Source: an uncultured Pelagibacteraceae bacterium
GTDB lineage: Bacteria; Pseudomonadota; Alphaproteobacteria; Pelagibacterales; Pelagibacteraceae
DNA: 49,275 nt
Direction of reading: 5' to 3'
Assembly (NCBI GenBank): GCA_902609675.1
Contig: CACLST010000006.1
Span: forward strand, 1-49,275
Shown: positions 37,887-47,457 of the stretch, piece after piece
How positions within the stretch are numbered: position 1 is the first letter of the stretch
Layout of the letters: each line of letters starts with the position of its first letter
The notes under the pieces: generated by a model
What the model saw: only the letters and a program-made list of their open reading frames with translations
Told to the model about the DNA's origin: nothing
The model's database searches: none
Program-made: the position numbers and the translations under genes

Positions 37887-38438
37887 TTAATTTGCTTTTA
37901 CTGTAACAGATCTTCTATTTTTTGACCATGAAAGTGGATTTGAACCCGAGTCAACTGGTCTCTCTTTTCCATAACTTAAAACTTTAATTCGATCAGAAGA
38001 AACTCCATAAGTCATCAAATAGTCTTTTGCAGCATTTGCTCTTCTTTCACCTAAAGCTAAGTTATATTCTCTAGTACCCCTTTCATCTGCGTGGCCTTCT
38101 ACTACAACAGTAACATCTGAGTTTTGTCTTAACCAAGCGGCTTGCTTTCTTAAAGTCTCTCTGGAAGCTGTTGTTAATATTGTCTCATTTGTTGCAAAGA
38201 ATACTCTGTCAGGAACTCCACTCGCGAGCTCTCCTACAGTATCAGAGCCTATATACACATCTCCCTGCATTAACGCATCTAATTTTTCAATTGGATCTGC
38301 TTTTTGAGTCTCTGCTGCTTTTGTAGTAGTAGATGACTCAGTCGTTGTTTTTACAGACTTCTTTGTTGCACATGCGGTAACAATCAAACCAAACATAGCA
38401 ATAAGAAACGCATTTTTTAAAATTTTGCTTAGATTCAT
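37887..38438 (-). CDS. pal: peptidoglycan-associated lipoprotein
   Basis: Outer-membrane lipoprotein that binds peptidoglycan and TolB. A lipoprotein signal peptide ends at the lipobox VTAC with C23 as the lipidated residue. The OmpA-like domain shows VVVEGHADERGTREYNLALGERRANAAKDYL and the terminal SKNRRSV. 183 residues. A strong Shine-Dalgarno (AAGGAG, 38444-38449) lies five bases before the ATG, consistent with an abundant product. It follows tolB by 95 bases. Confidence 0.97.
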   Translation of the reverse strand: MNLSKILKNAFLIAMFGLIVTACATKKSVKTTTESSTTTKAAETQKADPIEKLDALMQGDVYIGSDTVGELASGVPDRVFFATNETILTTASRETLRKQAAWLRQNSDVTVVVEGHADERGTREYNLALGERRANAAKDYLMTYGVSSDRIKVLSYGKERPVDSGSNPLSWSKNRRSVTVKAN

Positions 38439-38443
38439 TTTTG

Positions 38444-38449
38444 CTCCTT
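38444..38449 (-). promoter_or_regulatory. pal ribosome binding site
   Basis: AAGGAG on the minus strand, five bases before the pal ATG at 38438. A full Shine-Dalgarno is rare in this window and matches the high expression expected of Pal. Confidence 0.75.
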
Positions 38450-38533
38450 AAATAGAATATTATGAACTTAATCATGTAATTAGATGTTTTGTCCAGAAAA
38501 ATCAACCTAATTAAATAGAATCTTAAATTTTCC

Positions 38534-39895
38534 TCAATTTCCTAATAAAGAAGACCATGAAGGGTCTGAGGCATCTGTTTCAGTTAATACCAACCTCTCG
38601 TTGTATCCAGTTAAATCAATTGACCATAGTTTTGCTGAAAATCCTTGACCTTTATCATCAGTTTTTGTCTCTCTATAGAATATGATTATTCTACCATTTG
38701 GAGACCATGAAGGTGCCTCTTGATAAAAGTTTTCTGTAAGTAATCTCTCTCCAGTTCCGTCAGTTCTCATAACTCCGATAAAAAATTTACCTTTATGTAA
38801 TTTTGTAAATGCAATTAAATCTCCCCTAGGTGACCATACGGGTGTACCGTAAATCCCTTTTCCAAATGATATTCTCTTAACTTTTGATCCATCGCTTCTC
38901 ATTACATAAATTTGCTGATAGCCACTTCGGTCAGAATTAAATGTAATATATTTACCATCAGGTGAATATGACGGCGAAGTATCAATAGATGGATGATCAG
39001 TTAATTTTTCCTGTATGTTTGTCTCTAAATTTCTAACCCAAATTTCTGAATTACCATCTTTTGCTAAACTCATTATAATTTTTTTTCCATCTGGAGAAAA
39101 TCTCGGAGCAAATGTCATTCCAGGAAAATCTCCAACAACCTCTTGCTTTCCCGTCTCAATATTCAAAAGATAAACTCTAGGCATATTTCTAAAGTATGAG
39201 AGGTAAGTTACCATTTGATTTGTGGGATTAAATCTTGGGGTTAATACTAGCTCATTACCTAAAGTTAAATACTTTGTATTAAATCCATCTTGATCCATAA
39301 TAGCTAATTTTTTTACTCTTTGAGTTTTAGGTCCTTCTTCTGCAACATAAATAATTCTTGTATCAAAATATCCACTTTCACCTGTTAGGCGTTCGTACAC
39401 CTTGTCTGAAATTTTATGACCAACTCTTCTCCAGTTTGTAGGAACAGTTGTTAAAGAAAAGCCATCGACCATTTTTGCTCCTAGGACATCCCAAAGTTTA
39501 AATTCAATTTTAATATAATCTTTTTCATTAATAATTTTAGACGTAACTTTACCAGTGATTAAAACTTGAGATTTGATTAAAGTCCAATCTTCAAATCTTG
39601 GTTTTAAATGTGCGATATCTGGCTTTTGCAAGAAAGACTCTTTGTCCAGAGTATCGAACAATCCAGTTTTGCTTAAATTATTCTCTATCACTTTCGAAAT
39701 TTCTAAACCTAAATTATCTATATCTAAATTTTTTTTAATTTTTTCTTCTGAGATTTCGTCAGTAAAAAAAGGAGAAACAGAAATTGGTAAGGGATCGAGA
39801 TTTCCTCTTGTTATATCGATTTCAACAAGTGAATAAGATATTCCAGGCTTTAAAAAAAAACAAAAAATAAGTATTAATAAAAATTTATTTTTCAT
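38534..39895 (-). CDS. tolB: TolB periplasmic beta-propeller protein
   Basis: Periplasmic partner of Pal in the Tol-Pal system. Signal peptide about 1-22 (ends ISYS), an N-terminal alpha/beta domain ([15 protein letters not shown] to about residue 170) and a six-bladed propeller with repeated PxFSPDGKxI-type motifs ([51 protein letters not shown]). 453 residues. It overlaps tolA by ATGA, the normal tolA-tolB-pal order. Confidence 0.97.
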   Translation of the reverse strand: MKNKFLLILIFCFFLKPGISYSLVEIDITRGNLDPLPISVSPFFTDEISEEKIKKNLDIDNLGLEISKVIENNLSKTGLFDTLDKESFLQKPDIAHLKPRFEDWTLIKSQVLITGKVTSKIINEKDYIKIEFKLWDVLGAKMVDGFSLTTVPTNWRRVGHKISDKVYERLTGESGYFDTRIIYVAEEGPKTQRVKKLAIMDQDGFNTKYLTLGNELVLTPRFNPTNQMVTYLSYFRNMPRVYLLNIETGKQEVVGDFPGMTFAPRFSPDGKKIIMSLAKDGNSEIWVRNLETNIQEKLTDHPSIDTSPSYSPDGKYITFNSDRSGYQQIYVMRSDGSKVKRISFGKGIYGTPVWSPRGDLIAFTKLHKGKFFIGVMRTDGTGERLLTENFYQEAPSWSPNGRIIIFYRETKTDDKGQGFSAKLWSIDLTGYNERLVLTETDASDPSWSSLLGN

Positions 39896-40965
39896 CCACC
39901 CATCATTTCTACTGGATTAAATCTTAGTATCATTGTCTTCCATTTTTCATAACTAGTTGTTGGAAGATTTTTTATAGGATTACATAATCTAATTGCTCTT
40001 ATTACGCTTTGAGCGATTTGATTAAAAGTACCCTGGCCCGGTGTATTCATTCTGGCATGATCCAACATTTCAAAATCTTTTACAATTCCATTTTTTTCTA
40101 AATTTAGTTTTACAGTAACCAATAAGTCCTCACTATAAGGTAATCCAACTGGAACAGACCAACAAGTATATATTTGATGTCTTACAGCATATTCTGTTGT
40201 AACACTTAGTTTTGATAACTTCATTGATTTATCTTCAGATTGGGTTATTCCATCAGTTTTTTCCTTTACCTCACCTAAGTTTTCAACCTGTTGAGCAATC
40301 AATCCTTTAATTATATTTATTTCATCTTCAATATCTCTTTTTTCATACTCGGATACTTGTTTTGCCTTTTCATCTTTCAAAGGTTTTTTAATTTTAGCAA
40401 ATTCTTTTATCACCTCGTCGTTTTCAATTTTTTTTTCTATTTTTTTTCTTTTTTCTTTTTCAACAACTAGTTTTTTATCTTCTTTTGAAGGTTGTTGTTG
40501 AGCTTCTTGTTTAGTCTCTATTTTTTCTAACTTTTTATCAGGTAATGGAATAGCCTCTGATTTTTCTAGTTTAACTTTTTCTTGTTTTTTTTCAGGAATA
40601 GGTACTTTTTTTGATTTTGATAAATCAATTTCATCTTTTTGATTTTCAAGTTTTACTTCCTTTTTTTCCTCTTTTTTTATTTCTTTTGGTGGTGCTTGCT
40701 CTGATAGCAGTTTTTTATTATCATTTTTTGCTTTTTCTATAATTTTTGCAGCTTTTGGAGCATATGGAATATTTGTTTTCTCAGATATTTGTATCAATTC
40801 AACGGAAATAATTGGCATTAATTCTAAAGGTTTTTTAACAACGAATGGAAGTGCAAATATTGTGGCAAAAAATATTGTCCCGTGAAAAATTATAGAAAAT
40901 AACATTCCAAAAGAAAAATTATTAAATCCATCATTAAAACCACTAAATGAAATTTTTTTAAGCAA
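39892..40965 (-). CDS. tolA: TolA envelope-spanning protein
   Basis: Connects the TolQR motor to TolB/Pal across the periplasm. One N-terminal membrane span (about 16-42) is followed by a very Lys/Glu-rich, probably helical, domain (about 80-240) and a C-terminal domain ([35 protein letters not shown]). Similarity to E. coli TolA is low, as always, but topology, composition and position between tolR and tolB are decisive. 357 residues. It begins two bases after tolR. Confidence 0.9.
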   Translation of the reverse strand: MLKKISFSGFNDGFNNFSFGMLFSIIFHGTIFFATIFALPFVVKKPLELMPIISVELIQISEKTNIPYAPKAAKIIEKAKNDNKKLLSEQAPPKEIKKEEKKEVKLENQKDEIDLSKSKKVPIPEKKQEKVKLEKSEAIPLPDKKLEKIETKQEAQQQPSKEDKKLVVEKEKRKKIEKKIENDEVIKEFAKIKKPLKDEKAKQVSEYEKRDIEDEINIIKGLIAQQVENLGEVKEKTDGITQSEDKSMKLSKLSVTTEYAVRHQIYTCWSVPVGLPYSEDLLVTVKLNLEKNGIVKDFEMLDHARMNTPGQGTFNQIAQSVIRAIRLCNPIKNLPTTSYEKWKTMILRFNPVEMMGG

Positions 40966-40967
40966 TA

Positions 40968-41384
40968 CTATCTCTCTTTGTAAGGCTCAGATATTAAGGC
41001 AACTTTAGTGAAACCTGAGCCTGAAAGTTTACCCATTACCTCTAATACTCTTCCATAGTTAATTGTTTTGTCGCCTCTTACATAAATTCTTGTATCGGTT
41101 CTATTTTTGGACACAGCTAAAATTTTTTTAATTAATTTATCAAATTCAATTTTTGTCTCTTGAATAAAAACCTCACCTTTTGAATTTATAGTTAATGTTA
41201 AAGGTTCGCTTTCCTCTGGCAAAGTATCAGCTGAGGTTTCAGGTAAATCAACCTGTACTCCTACTGTTAGCAAAGGTGCCGTAACCATAAAAATAATCAA
41301 AAGAACAAGCATTACATCAACAAAGGGGGTTACATTTATTTCACTCATCGGTTCACTATCTGAGCGCTTTAAGTTAAATGACAT
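40968..41384 (-). CDS. tolR: TolR, ExbD-family motor protein
   Basis: Proton-channel partner of TolQ. Single N-terminal membrane helix with the essential Asp, D23 in NVTPFVDVMLVLLIIFMVTAPL, at the same number as in E. coli TolR, followed by the periplasmic ExbD-like domain (VDLPETSAD, IYVRGDKTINYGRVLEVM). 138 residues. It lies one base after tolQ and two before tolA. Confidence 0.97.
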   Translation of the reverse strand: MSFNLKRSDSEPMSEINVTPFVDVMLVLLIIFMVTAPLLTVGVQVDLPETSADTLPEESEPLTLTINSKGEVFIQETKIEFDKLIKKILAVSKNRTDTRIYVRGDKTINYGRVLEVMGKLSGSGFTKVALISEPYKER

Positions 41385-41385
41385 G

Positions 41386-42060
41386 TTAAATTATTGAAAT
41401 AAATCTTTTTGAAAAATTTTCTAATTTTTGTGAATATTTTTTAGAGTCATTGCCAAATTTATTGTAAGCGATTACTGCTGGTATTGCTGCTAACAAACCT
41501 AGAGCAGTTGCAAATAATGCTTCAGCGATTCCAGGGGCTACAATAGCTAGACTAGTATTTCTTGATATAGCAATTGATTGAAAAGAATTCATTATTCCCC
41601 AAACTGTTCCAAATAACCCGATAAACGGTGCTGTAGATCCTACCGTTGCAAGAAAAGTAAATTTTTTGTTTACAACGTTCATTTGCTTTTCAATATTTAC
41701 TTCTAATATATTTTGAAGTCTTTGGCTTATATTTGTTTTTGACCTTGATTTCATAACAGCTTGCATTGAATCTTTGAATAATTGAGCCATTGGATTATTT
41801 AATGCTACAGGCAAACTATTATAGAATGTTTCTGCAGACTTAGACTTCCAAAATCTTTCTTCAAAATCTTCAGAGTCTTTATTTATTCTTCTAAACATTA
41901 CAATTTTATCAAAAATTATAGCCCAGGAATAAACTGAGCTAGCGATTAGAATTATAATCACAGATTTGACGATAAAGTCAGCTCTCAAAAATAAACTTAA
42001 AATTGAAAAATCTGTATTGCTTGCTAATTCTACCGCTTGAGAAGTTATATCTGCGTCCAT
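41386..42060 (-). CDS. tolQ: TolQ, MotA/ExbB-family motor protein
   Basis: Inner-membrane proton channel subunit that with TolR energises TolA. Three membrane segments are visible: about 31-51, then the pair around FTFLATVGSTAPFIGLFGTVWGIMNSF and APGIAEALFATALGLLAAIPAVIAYN. 224 residues, typical. First gene of tolQRAB-pal. ybgC, which usually precedes it, is missing; the neighbour is a ruvC-like gene 57 bases away. Confidence 0.97.
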   Translation of the reverse strand: MDADITSQAVELASNTDFSILSLFLRADFIVKSVIIILIASSVYSWAIIFDKIVMFRRINKDSEDFEERFWKSKSAETFYNSLPVALNNPMAQLFKDSMQAVMKSRSKTNISQRLQNILEVNIEKQMNVVNKKFTFLATVGSTAPFIGLFGTVWGIMNSFQSIAISRNTSLAIVAPGIAEALFATALGLLAAIPAVIAYNKFGNDSKKYSQKLENFSKRFISII

Positions 42061-42117
42061 TTAATTGATTTCACACTAAAATGTGTCATGAATTTGTCTA
42101 TAAAAGTAAGCTTTTTT

Positions 42118-42606
42118 TTATTTTTCTTGGGAATTTAGATGATAATTGGCGATTAATATTGCATCTGCTTTATTGGTATCTTTTTTTCGAGATAACATTG
42201 ATGAAAACTTAGGAAACATTTCTATTGCTTTAACTCTACTCGAATCTTTTTGAGAATTTATTAAATCATAATGCTTTTTCCATTTGGCTGGTCTAACAAA
42301 AAAAATTGGTAGTTGCATTGCAGCACAAACACCTTTCAAAACTCCAAATGATTGTCCAAAATTAAACATACTGGTAACACCTTGTCCAGGCATTGCTGAA
42401 ACTTGCTCTACCACTACATTTATATTCTCTGATTTGTGGTTTTGAATCCTCAAAGATATTTCGTTGAATATTTGACTACCATTGATTTGCTTTTTATTTT
42501 TATTGCCTGATGCCATAGTAGGCATATCAATTACATCCTTTAATTCTCCATTTTCAAAAAAACAAATTGCACCGGTTATCCCAGGATCTATTCCAATTAC
42601 TAACAT
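42118..42606 (-). CDS. RuvC-like Holliday-junction nuclease, phage-type variant
   Basis: RuvC-fold endonuclease predicted to cut four-way junctions. 162 residues; the first acidic residue is D7 (GIDPGITG), the second E67 (VVVEQVSAMPGQGV), with D143 and D148 in KKDTNKADA as C-terminal candidates. The motifs DMPT, AMPGQGVTSMFNFG, PAKWKK, KAIEMFP and KKD-x3-A resemble phage-type RuvC-like nucleases more than E. coli RuvC, where the third motif is D-x-x-D. It occupies the ruvC position (after yebC, before tolQ), but ruvA, ruvB and ybgC are not beside it. The nuclease fold is likely; equivalence to canonical RuvC is uncertain, so no symbol is given. Confidence 0.82.
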   Translation of the reverse strand: MLVIGIDPGITGAICFFENGELKDVIDMPTMASGNKNKKQINGSQIFNEISLRIQNHKSENINVVVEQVSAMPGQGVTSMFNFGQSFGVLKGVCAAMQLPIFFVRPAKWKKHYDLINSQKDSSRVKAIEMFPKFSSMLSRKKDTNKADAILIANYHLNSQEK

Positions 42607-42615
42607 AAAATTAAA

Positions 42616-43329
42616 TTAAATTGCATTTGTAAAAACATTTTGAACATCATCATCTTCTTCTAAAATTTCCAAAAACTTTATCATTTTTTCTTTATCTTCA
42701 TCATTTAGTTTTATTTTATTTATAGCAACCCATTCGATTTCTGTAGAAATGAAATTAGAAATTTCCTTTTCCAGCAAATTTTTTACATCATATATCTCAT
42801 TATTATTTGTATGAATCTCGTAATAATTCTCATGAAATATACAATCATTAGCTCCGGCGTCAGTTGCTAGGTTGAAAACTTTTTCTTCATCAATTTCTTC
42901 TTTCTCAATTTTTATGACTCCTAGTTGATGAAAGTTATGTGATGCAGAACCTTGCGTACCAAGTCCTCCTCCATATTTTTGAAAAATTGTTCTTATATTT
43001 GAGGCAGTTCTGTTTTTATTATCAGTTAAAGTGGTAACTACTATTGCCGATTTTGCAGGTCCAAATCCTTCATATCTTATATTTTCAAAATTAGAGTCTG
43101 CTGCTATTGATGATTTATCGATGGCTCTTTCAATATTATCTTTAGGCATATTGGCTGATCTAGCAGCCTGAATTGCAGATCTTAATCTTGAATTCATATC
43201 GGGATTTTTATCACCAAGTTTTGCAGCTACTGTAATTTCCCTTGATAGTTTTGAAAAAATAGCAGATCTTTGTTTGTCTGCTTTTCCTTTTTTATGTTTG
43301 ATACCTGCCCAATGAGAATGACCTGCCAT
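42616..43329 (-). CDS. yebC: YebC/PmpR family protein
   Basis: DUF28 protein; members act as transcription regulators, and recent work links the family to relief of ribosome stalling. Begins MAGHSHWAGIKHKKGKADKQRS, with REITVAAKLG, NMPKDNIERAID and YEGFGPAKSAIVV, all hallmark segments; an acidic C terminus (EILEEDDDVQNVFTNA). 237 residues. Nine bases upstream of the ruvC-like gene, its usual alphaproteobacterial neighbour. The precise role cannot be told here. Confidence 0.95.
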   Translation of the reverse strand: MAGHSHWAGIKHKKGKADKQRSAIFSKLSREITVAAKLGDKNPDMNSRLRSAIQAARSANMPKDNIERAIDKSSIAADSNFENIRYEGFGPAKSAIVVTTLTDNKNRTASNIRTIFQKYGGGLGTQGSASHNFHQLGVIKIEKEEIDEEKVFNLATDAGANDCIFHENYYEIHTNNNEIYDVKNLLEKEISNFISTEIEWVAINKIKLNDEDKEKMIKFLEILEEDDDVQNVFTNAI

Positions 43330-43332
43330 GAT

Positions 43333-44139
43333 TTAATTGTCTTTCTGAAGTTGACCACCAAATATAAACTGACTGATATTTAATGCCAAACCATTTTTCG
43401 GATTAGCTTGAATAATTGCACCACAAAGTGAGGCTTCTCCCTCAGCTGGATAGTTTTTTATAGACTCTCTTTTATAAAACCTATTAATAGAATTTTCTGC
43501 ATTCATTCCAATAACAGAGTTATAATCACCACACATTCCTGCATCTGTTAGATATGCAGTTCCTCTATTTAGAACTCTTCCATCGTTTGTGGGTACATGA
43601 GTATGGGTACCTACTACAAACGTTGCATGACCATCAAATACATGGCCAATAGCCATTTTTTCACTTGTAATTTCACCATGGAAGTCAACTATTAGAAAAT
43701 CATAATTTTCTTTTTTTGTATTTTGATTTAAAAATTCTTTGCTCTTTATAAAAACATCGTCACACTTTTTCATAAAAACGTTTCCCATTAAATTTAATAC
43801 CCCAACTTTGTAACCACCAATAGAATCATAAACCCCAAATCCACTGCCCGGAACATCATTTGACAAATTTAATGGTCTCAAAAGCCTTTTTTGTTTTTTA
43901 ATAAATTCGAATGTCTCTTTTTGATCCCAAACATGATTTCCGGTTGTAATTACATCAACACCAGAGCTTAGTAATTCGTTTACAATATTTTCAGTAATTC
44001 CAACACCCTCTTTTGCAGCATTTTCACCATTTACAACAACAAAATTTATTTTTTTTGATTTAATAATATTAGGTAAAAATTTTTTTACTGCATTACAACC
44101 ACTGTTCCCAACAATATCTCCTAAAAATAAAATATTCAT
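43333..44139 (-). CDS. YmdB-type calcineurin-like metallophosphoesterase
   Basis: Matches the YmdB/TIGR00282 family; B. subtilis YmdB hydrolyses 2',3'-cyclic nucleotides and cAMP in vitro and affects development. Metal-site segments are FLGDIVGNSG (D8), VVNGENAAKEGVGIT, TTGNHVWDQ, DFHGEITSEKMA and VVGTHTHVPTND. 268 residues. It overlaps the cyclo-ligase gene by four bases and is three bases from yebC. The physiological substrate in this lineage is unknown. Confidence 0.9.
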   Translation of the reverse strand: MNILFLGDIVGNSGCNAVKKFLPNIIKSKKINFVVVNGENAAKEGVGITENIVNELLSSGVDVITTGNHVWDQKETFEFIKKQKRLLRPLNLSNDVPGSGFGVYDSIGGYKVGVLNLMGNVFMKKCDDVFIKSKEFLNQNTKKENYDFLIVDFHGEITSEKMAIGHVFDGHATFVVGTHTHVPTNDGRVLNRGTAYLTDAGMCGDYNSVIGMNAENSINRFYKRESIKNYPAEGEASLCGAIIQANPKNGLALNISQFIFGGQLQKDN

Positions 44140-44681
44140 TTCACAATTCCTTTGTTTGTCAAAATAAAATCTAATTTTTGATCAAATTTATTAGTGGGTA
44201 CTTTTAAAATTTCTTGAAATGAAAAGGCAAAACCCACTGTTACAACACTTTTAATATTAAGAATTTTACTTATATATCTATCATAAAATCCACCTCCATA
44301 GCCTAGTCTAAATCTATTTTTGTCGAATCCCACAAGAGGAACAATTAAAATGTCTGGAAAAACTTTATTCTTAGTAATAGGTTCGGGAATACCTAGACTA
44401 CTTACTTTTAGCAAGTCTTTAAAAGACCATTCATAAAAATCCATATTATTTTTTTTCTTAATTACTGGTAAAGATATTTTAAAATTATTAATTTCCAATT
44501 TTTTCATGACATCTAAACAACCAATCTCATTATTGATCGGATAATATCCACCGATATTAATATTTTCTTTTAAATTTAATTTTTTCAATATTCGGTTAAA
44601 TTGAATTAAGGTTATGCCTTGATCTTTAAAGTTAGTTTTTCTTAAATTAATTAATTTTTTTCTTAAATTTTCCTTAGACAC
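44136..44681 (-). CDS. 5-formyltetrahydrofolate cyclo-ligase
   Basis: ATP-dependent conversion of 5-formyl-THF to methenyl-THF, recycling a stable folate. The diagnostic GYGGGFYDRYI lies in the C-terminal half, preceded by LIVPLVGFDKNRFRLG; the N-terminal KENLRKKLINLRK is the usual Lys/Arg-rich helix. 181 residues. It follows zapA by five bases. In many proteobacteria the 6S RNA gene lies between zapA and this gene (ygfA/fau); here no space remains for it. Confidence 0.93.
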   Translation of the reverse strand: MSKENLRKKLINLRKTNFKDQGITLIQFNRILKKLNLKENINIGGYYPINNEIGCLDVMKKLEINNFKISLPVIKKKNNMDFYEWSFKDLLKVSSLGIPEPITKNKVFPDILIVPLVGFDKNRFRLGYGGGFYDRYISKILNIKSVVTVGFAFSFQEILKVPTNKFDQKLDFILTNKGIVK

Positions 44682-44686
44682 TTTTA

Positions 44687-45133
44687 TTATTGAATTTTGG
44701 CGTCTGGATCATTTCTTTTGATAAAATTTTCTAACTCAAGTGTAGTTTTATCAACCAAAGTTTCATAATCGTTACGATTATTTTCGATTTCATTCTTTAG
44801 ATTATCCTGGTTTTTGCTTAATTGAGAAATCTCTATTTCTTTTAAATCTTTGTAATTAAATACTAATGATTTAAGTTCTTTAAATTTCTCAGTAATTTTA
44901 TTTATTTCTTTTTTTTGTATATCGATTTTTTTTTTAGTCTCGTAATATTCATCCAAAACAGAAATAGATGTTATAAGTAAAAGTTTACTTTCTCCTATAT
45001 TTCCCAATGAATTTTTCAGACTAGTAAACTTTTCATTTAAATATGTAGATAATTCCTCTAAATGCTCTTCTTGGCCATCTTCACAAGAGAGTAAAAATTC
45101 TTTTCCATTAAATTTAATATTTACATTTGCCAT
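44687..45133 (-). CDS. zapA: ZapA-family cell division protein
   Basis: Small FtsZ-associated protein that promotes Z-ring bundling. The N-terminal globular domain (VNIKFNGKEFLLSCEDGQEEHLEELSTYLNEKF) and following helix (LLLITSISVLDEYYETKK) match ZapA. At 148 residues it is longer than E. coli ZapA (109) because of an extended C-terminal coiled coil rich in Lys/Glu/Asn. It overlaps the upstream coiled-coil gene by 13 bases; both face tkt, as in other alphaproteobacteria. Confidence 0.9.
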   Translation of the reverse strand: MANVNIKFNGKEFLLSCEDGQEEHLEELSTYLNEKFTSLKNSLGNIGESKLLLITSISVLDEYYETKKKIDIQKKEINKITEKFKELKSLVFNYKDLKEIEISQLSKNQDNLKNEIENNRNDYETLVDKTTLELENFIKRNDPDAKIQ

Positions 45134-45444
45134 TTATCAATTTCTTCCATCAAATTATCTGTTTCTTGGTTTAATTCATCAATTTTTTCAGAAAACTGGT
45201 CTTCTTTTTTTTTTTCTTCAATTTCCTTTTTTTTAAAATCATCAAATTTTTGTTTAAGAGCGGCATTTTCTTGCTGAAGTGTATTATATCTTTGCTCTAT
45301 TTCATTTTTTTCAATTTCTAATTGATTTTTTTGTTTTGACAGATTTTCTAATTCCAAAATTTTATCTGGTTTTATATTTTCAAGATTTTTTAGTTTATCT
45401 AAAGTTTCTAATAGTTTTTTTTCTTTTTCACTAATTGAATTCAT
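45121..45444 (-). CDS. coiled-coil protein upstream of zapA (DUF4164-like)
   Basis: Almost entirely predicted coiled coil (107 residues), dominated by Lys, Glu, Gln and Leu, for example EKKLLETLDKLKNLEN and AALKQKFDDFKKKEI. I do not recognise a catalytic motif. In other alphaproteobacteria a small coiled-coil protein (DUF4164) holds this place before zapA, so a role as ZapA partner is plausible but inferred. The ATG at 45444 is preferred over an upstream GTG at 45474, because the predicted promoter lies between them. Confidence 0.75.
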   Translation of the reverse strand: MNSISEKEKKLLETLDKLKNLENIKPDKILELENLSKQKNQLEIEKNEIEQRYNTLQQENAALKQKFDDFKKKEIEEKKKEDQFSEKIDELNQETDNLMEEIDKWQM

Positions 45445-45457
45445 ATATATATCTATA

Positions 45458-45486
45458 TTAATAAATTGATTCACCTAAGTCTACAA
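45458..45486 (-). promoter_or_regulatory. predicted promoter of the coiled coil-zapA run
   Basis: Minus strand: -35 TTGTAG (45481-45486), a 17-base spacer and -10 TATTAA (45458-45463). The leader to the ATG at 45444 would be about seven bases. It would serve the run through zapA, cyclo-ligase, phosphoesterase and yebC. Confidence 0.45.
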
Positions 45487-45490
45487 AGGA
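45485..45490 (+). promoter_or_regulatory. tkt ribosome binding site fixing a TTG start
   Basis: AAAGGA at 45485-45490 sits six bases before TTG at 45497. This supports the TTG start, which keeps the conserved N-terminal SIRALSMDAVQKANSGHPG intact; the next ATG (45545) would remove it. Confidence 0.65.
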
Positions 45491-45496
45491 TAAATT

Positions 45497-47455
45497 TTGA
45501 AAAAATTAAATAAAATCTTATCTAACTCTATACGTGCTCTCTCGATGGATGCCGTGCAAAAAGCTAATTCTGGGCATCCAGGTATGCCAATGGGTATGGC
45601 TGATGTATCTACAATACTTTTCAGATATTTTCTAAAATTTAATCCAAAAAATCCTAGTTGGATTAATAGAGACAGATTCGTTTTATCTGCTGGTCACGGA
45701 TCTATGTTACTATACTCTTTGCTTTATTTAACAGGTTACAAGAGCATTAAACTGAATGATATAAAGAATTTTAGACAAATTAATTCTATTTGTGCGGGTC
45801 ACCCTGAATATATTCAAAACTCTGGCATTGAAACAACAACTGGTCCTTTGGGGCAGGGAATTTCTAATGCAGTTGGTTTTGCATTAGCGGAAGAAATTTT
45901 AAAAAAGAAAATTGGTAATGATATTATAAATCATAAAACTTATGTAATTGCAGGAGATGGATGCCTAATGGAGGGTATAAGCCACGAAGCTATGAGCTTA
46001 GCTGGACATCTAAAGCTCAAAAATTTAATAATGTTATTTGATAATAATTCTATATCTATCGATGGACCAACAACTCTAGCAGTCTCAGATAATTTTAGAA
46101 AAAGATTTGAAAGTTATGGTTGGGATTACATAGAAATTAATGGTCATGAAGAAAATGAAATTTTTAAAGCTCTCAAAAAAGTTCAAAATGCTAAAAAACC
46201 AACTGTAATTTCTTGCAAGACTAAAATTGGTTATGGATCACCAAATAAATCTGGGAAAGCTTCCTCACATGGAAGTCCGCTAGGTGCCGGGGAGATTGAA
46301 TTGGTTAGGAAAAAATTAGGATGGAATTATAAACCATTTGAAATTCCCAAAAATATATTGGCTACTTGGAGAGGGATTGGTAAAAAGGGAGAAAAAACCG
46401 AATATAAATGGAATAAAATTTATAAGAAGAAAAAAAGTAAAATAAATAAATTTTTTAAAAATGATTTTATAAAGTCTTTAATAAATGAGAAAAAAATAGC
46501 AGTAAAAAATGATAATAGTATTGCATCTAGAAAATCCTCGGAGTCAATTATTGGCTCCCTTGTTAAAAATAATAGTACACTTATTGGTGGATCCGCTGAT
46601 CTTGCTGGATCAAATAATACTAAAACAAATTACCATGAAATAATTAAACCAGGAAATTTTAACGGAAATTATATTCATTATGGAGTAAGAGAACATGCAA
46701 TGTGTGGAATAATGAATGGACTAGCTTTGCACAGTAAATTTATACCTTATGGGGGAACTTTTTTAATTTTTTCAGATTATTGTAAACCATCAATTAGATT
46801 AGCGGCAATGATGAAACAACAAATTATATACGTAATGACTCATGATTCAATTGGACTTGGGGAGGATGGACCAACACATCAGCCTATCGAACAATTATCT
46901 GGATTAAGGTCAATACCCAACCTTAATGTTTTTAGACCTGCAGATAGATTGGAAACAGTTGAATGTTGGGAGCATGCTTTAAATAGTTCTAAAACACCAA
47001 GCATCCTATCTTTAACTAGACAAAACCTAAATCCCATTAGAAATAAATACTCAACAACTAACAAATGTTCATTAGGAGCATATGAAATTTTAAGAACAAA
47101 CAAAAAAATTAAATTAACAATCTTAGCTAGTGGGTCTGAGGTAAACCTAGCTGTAGAGACAAGCCACAAATTAGCCAAAGATAAGATATATTCAAAAGTT
47201 ATATCAGTACCGTGTATGGAACTTTTTGACTTACAATCAAAGAGATATAGAGGTAAAATTTTGAATGAAACTAAATTAAAAATATCTATTGAAGCAGGAT
47301 CTAGTGCTTGTTGGAAAAAATATGTGGGTGATTCTGGAATGACATTTGGAATTGATGTATTTGGTAAAAGTGCTCCATATAAAGATATTTATAAATATTT
47401 TGGATTAACATCTTTAAATATTGCAAATAAATTAAAAAAATTTGTAAAAAACTAA
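45497..47455 (+). CDS. tkt: transketolase
   Basis: ThDP enzyme moving two-carbon units in the pentose phosphate pathway. N-terminal KANSGHPGMPMGMADV, ThDP motif GDGCLMEG (153-160) with NN in LFDNNSISIDG, and the central GLGEDGPTHQPIEQL and RPAD are intact. 652 residues, starting with TTG. It heads tkt-gap-pgk, a common order in alphaproteobacteria, divergent from the zapA run; gap starts two bases after its stop. Confidence 0.96.
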   Translation: MKKLNKILSNSIRALSMDAVQKANSGHPGMPMGMADVSTILFRYFLKFNPKNPSWINRDRFVLSAGHGSMLLYSLLYLTGYKSIKLNDIKNFRQINSICAGHPEYIQNSGIETTTGPLGQGISNAVGFALAEEILKKKIGNDIINHKTYVIAGDGCLMEGISHEAMSLAGHLKLKNLIMLFDNNSISIDGPTTLAVSDNFRKRFESYGWDYIEINGHEENEIFKALKKVQNAKKPTVISCKTKIGYGSPNKSGKASSHGSPLGAGEIELVRKKLGWNYKPFEIPKNILATWRGIGKKGEKTEYKWNKIYKKKKSKINKFFKNDFIKSLINEKKIAVKNDNSIASRKSSESIIGSLVKNNSTLIGGSADLAGSNNTKTNYHEIIKPGNFNGNYIHYGVREHAMCGIMNGLALHSKFIPYGGTFLIFSDYCKPSIRLAAMMKQQIIYVMTHDSIGLGEDGPTHQPIEQLSGLRSIPNLNVFRPADRLETVECWEHALNSSKTPSILSLTRQNLNPIRNKYSTTNKCSLGAYEILRTNKKIKLTILASGSEVNLAVETSHKLAKDKIYSKVISVPCMELFDLQSKRYRGKILNETKLKISIEAGSSACWKKYVGDSGMTFGIDVFGKSAPYKDIYKYFGLTSLNIANKLKKFVKN

Positions 47456-47457
47456 AA

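Noticed and set aside
40380..40750. Lys/Glu-rich low-complexity DNA in tolA as a possible repeat array
   Set aside because: The repetition is at the amino-acid level only; no exact nucleotide repeat unit is seen, and TolA domain II is normally of this composition.
44682..44686. 6S RNA gene, commonly between zapA and the cyclo-ligase gene
   Set aside because: Only five bases separate the two genes, so no RNA gene fits. If present it must be elsewhere.
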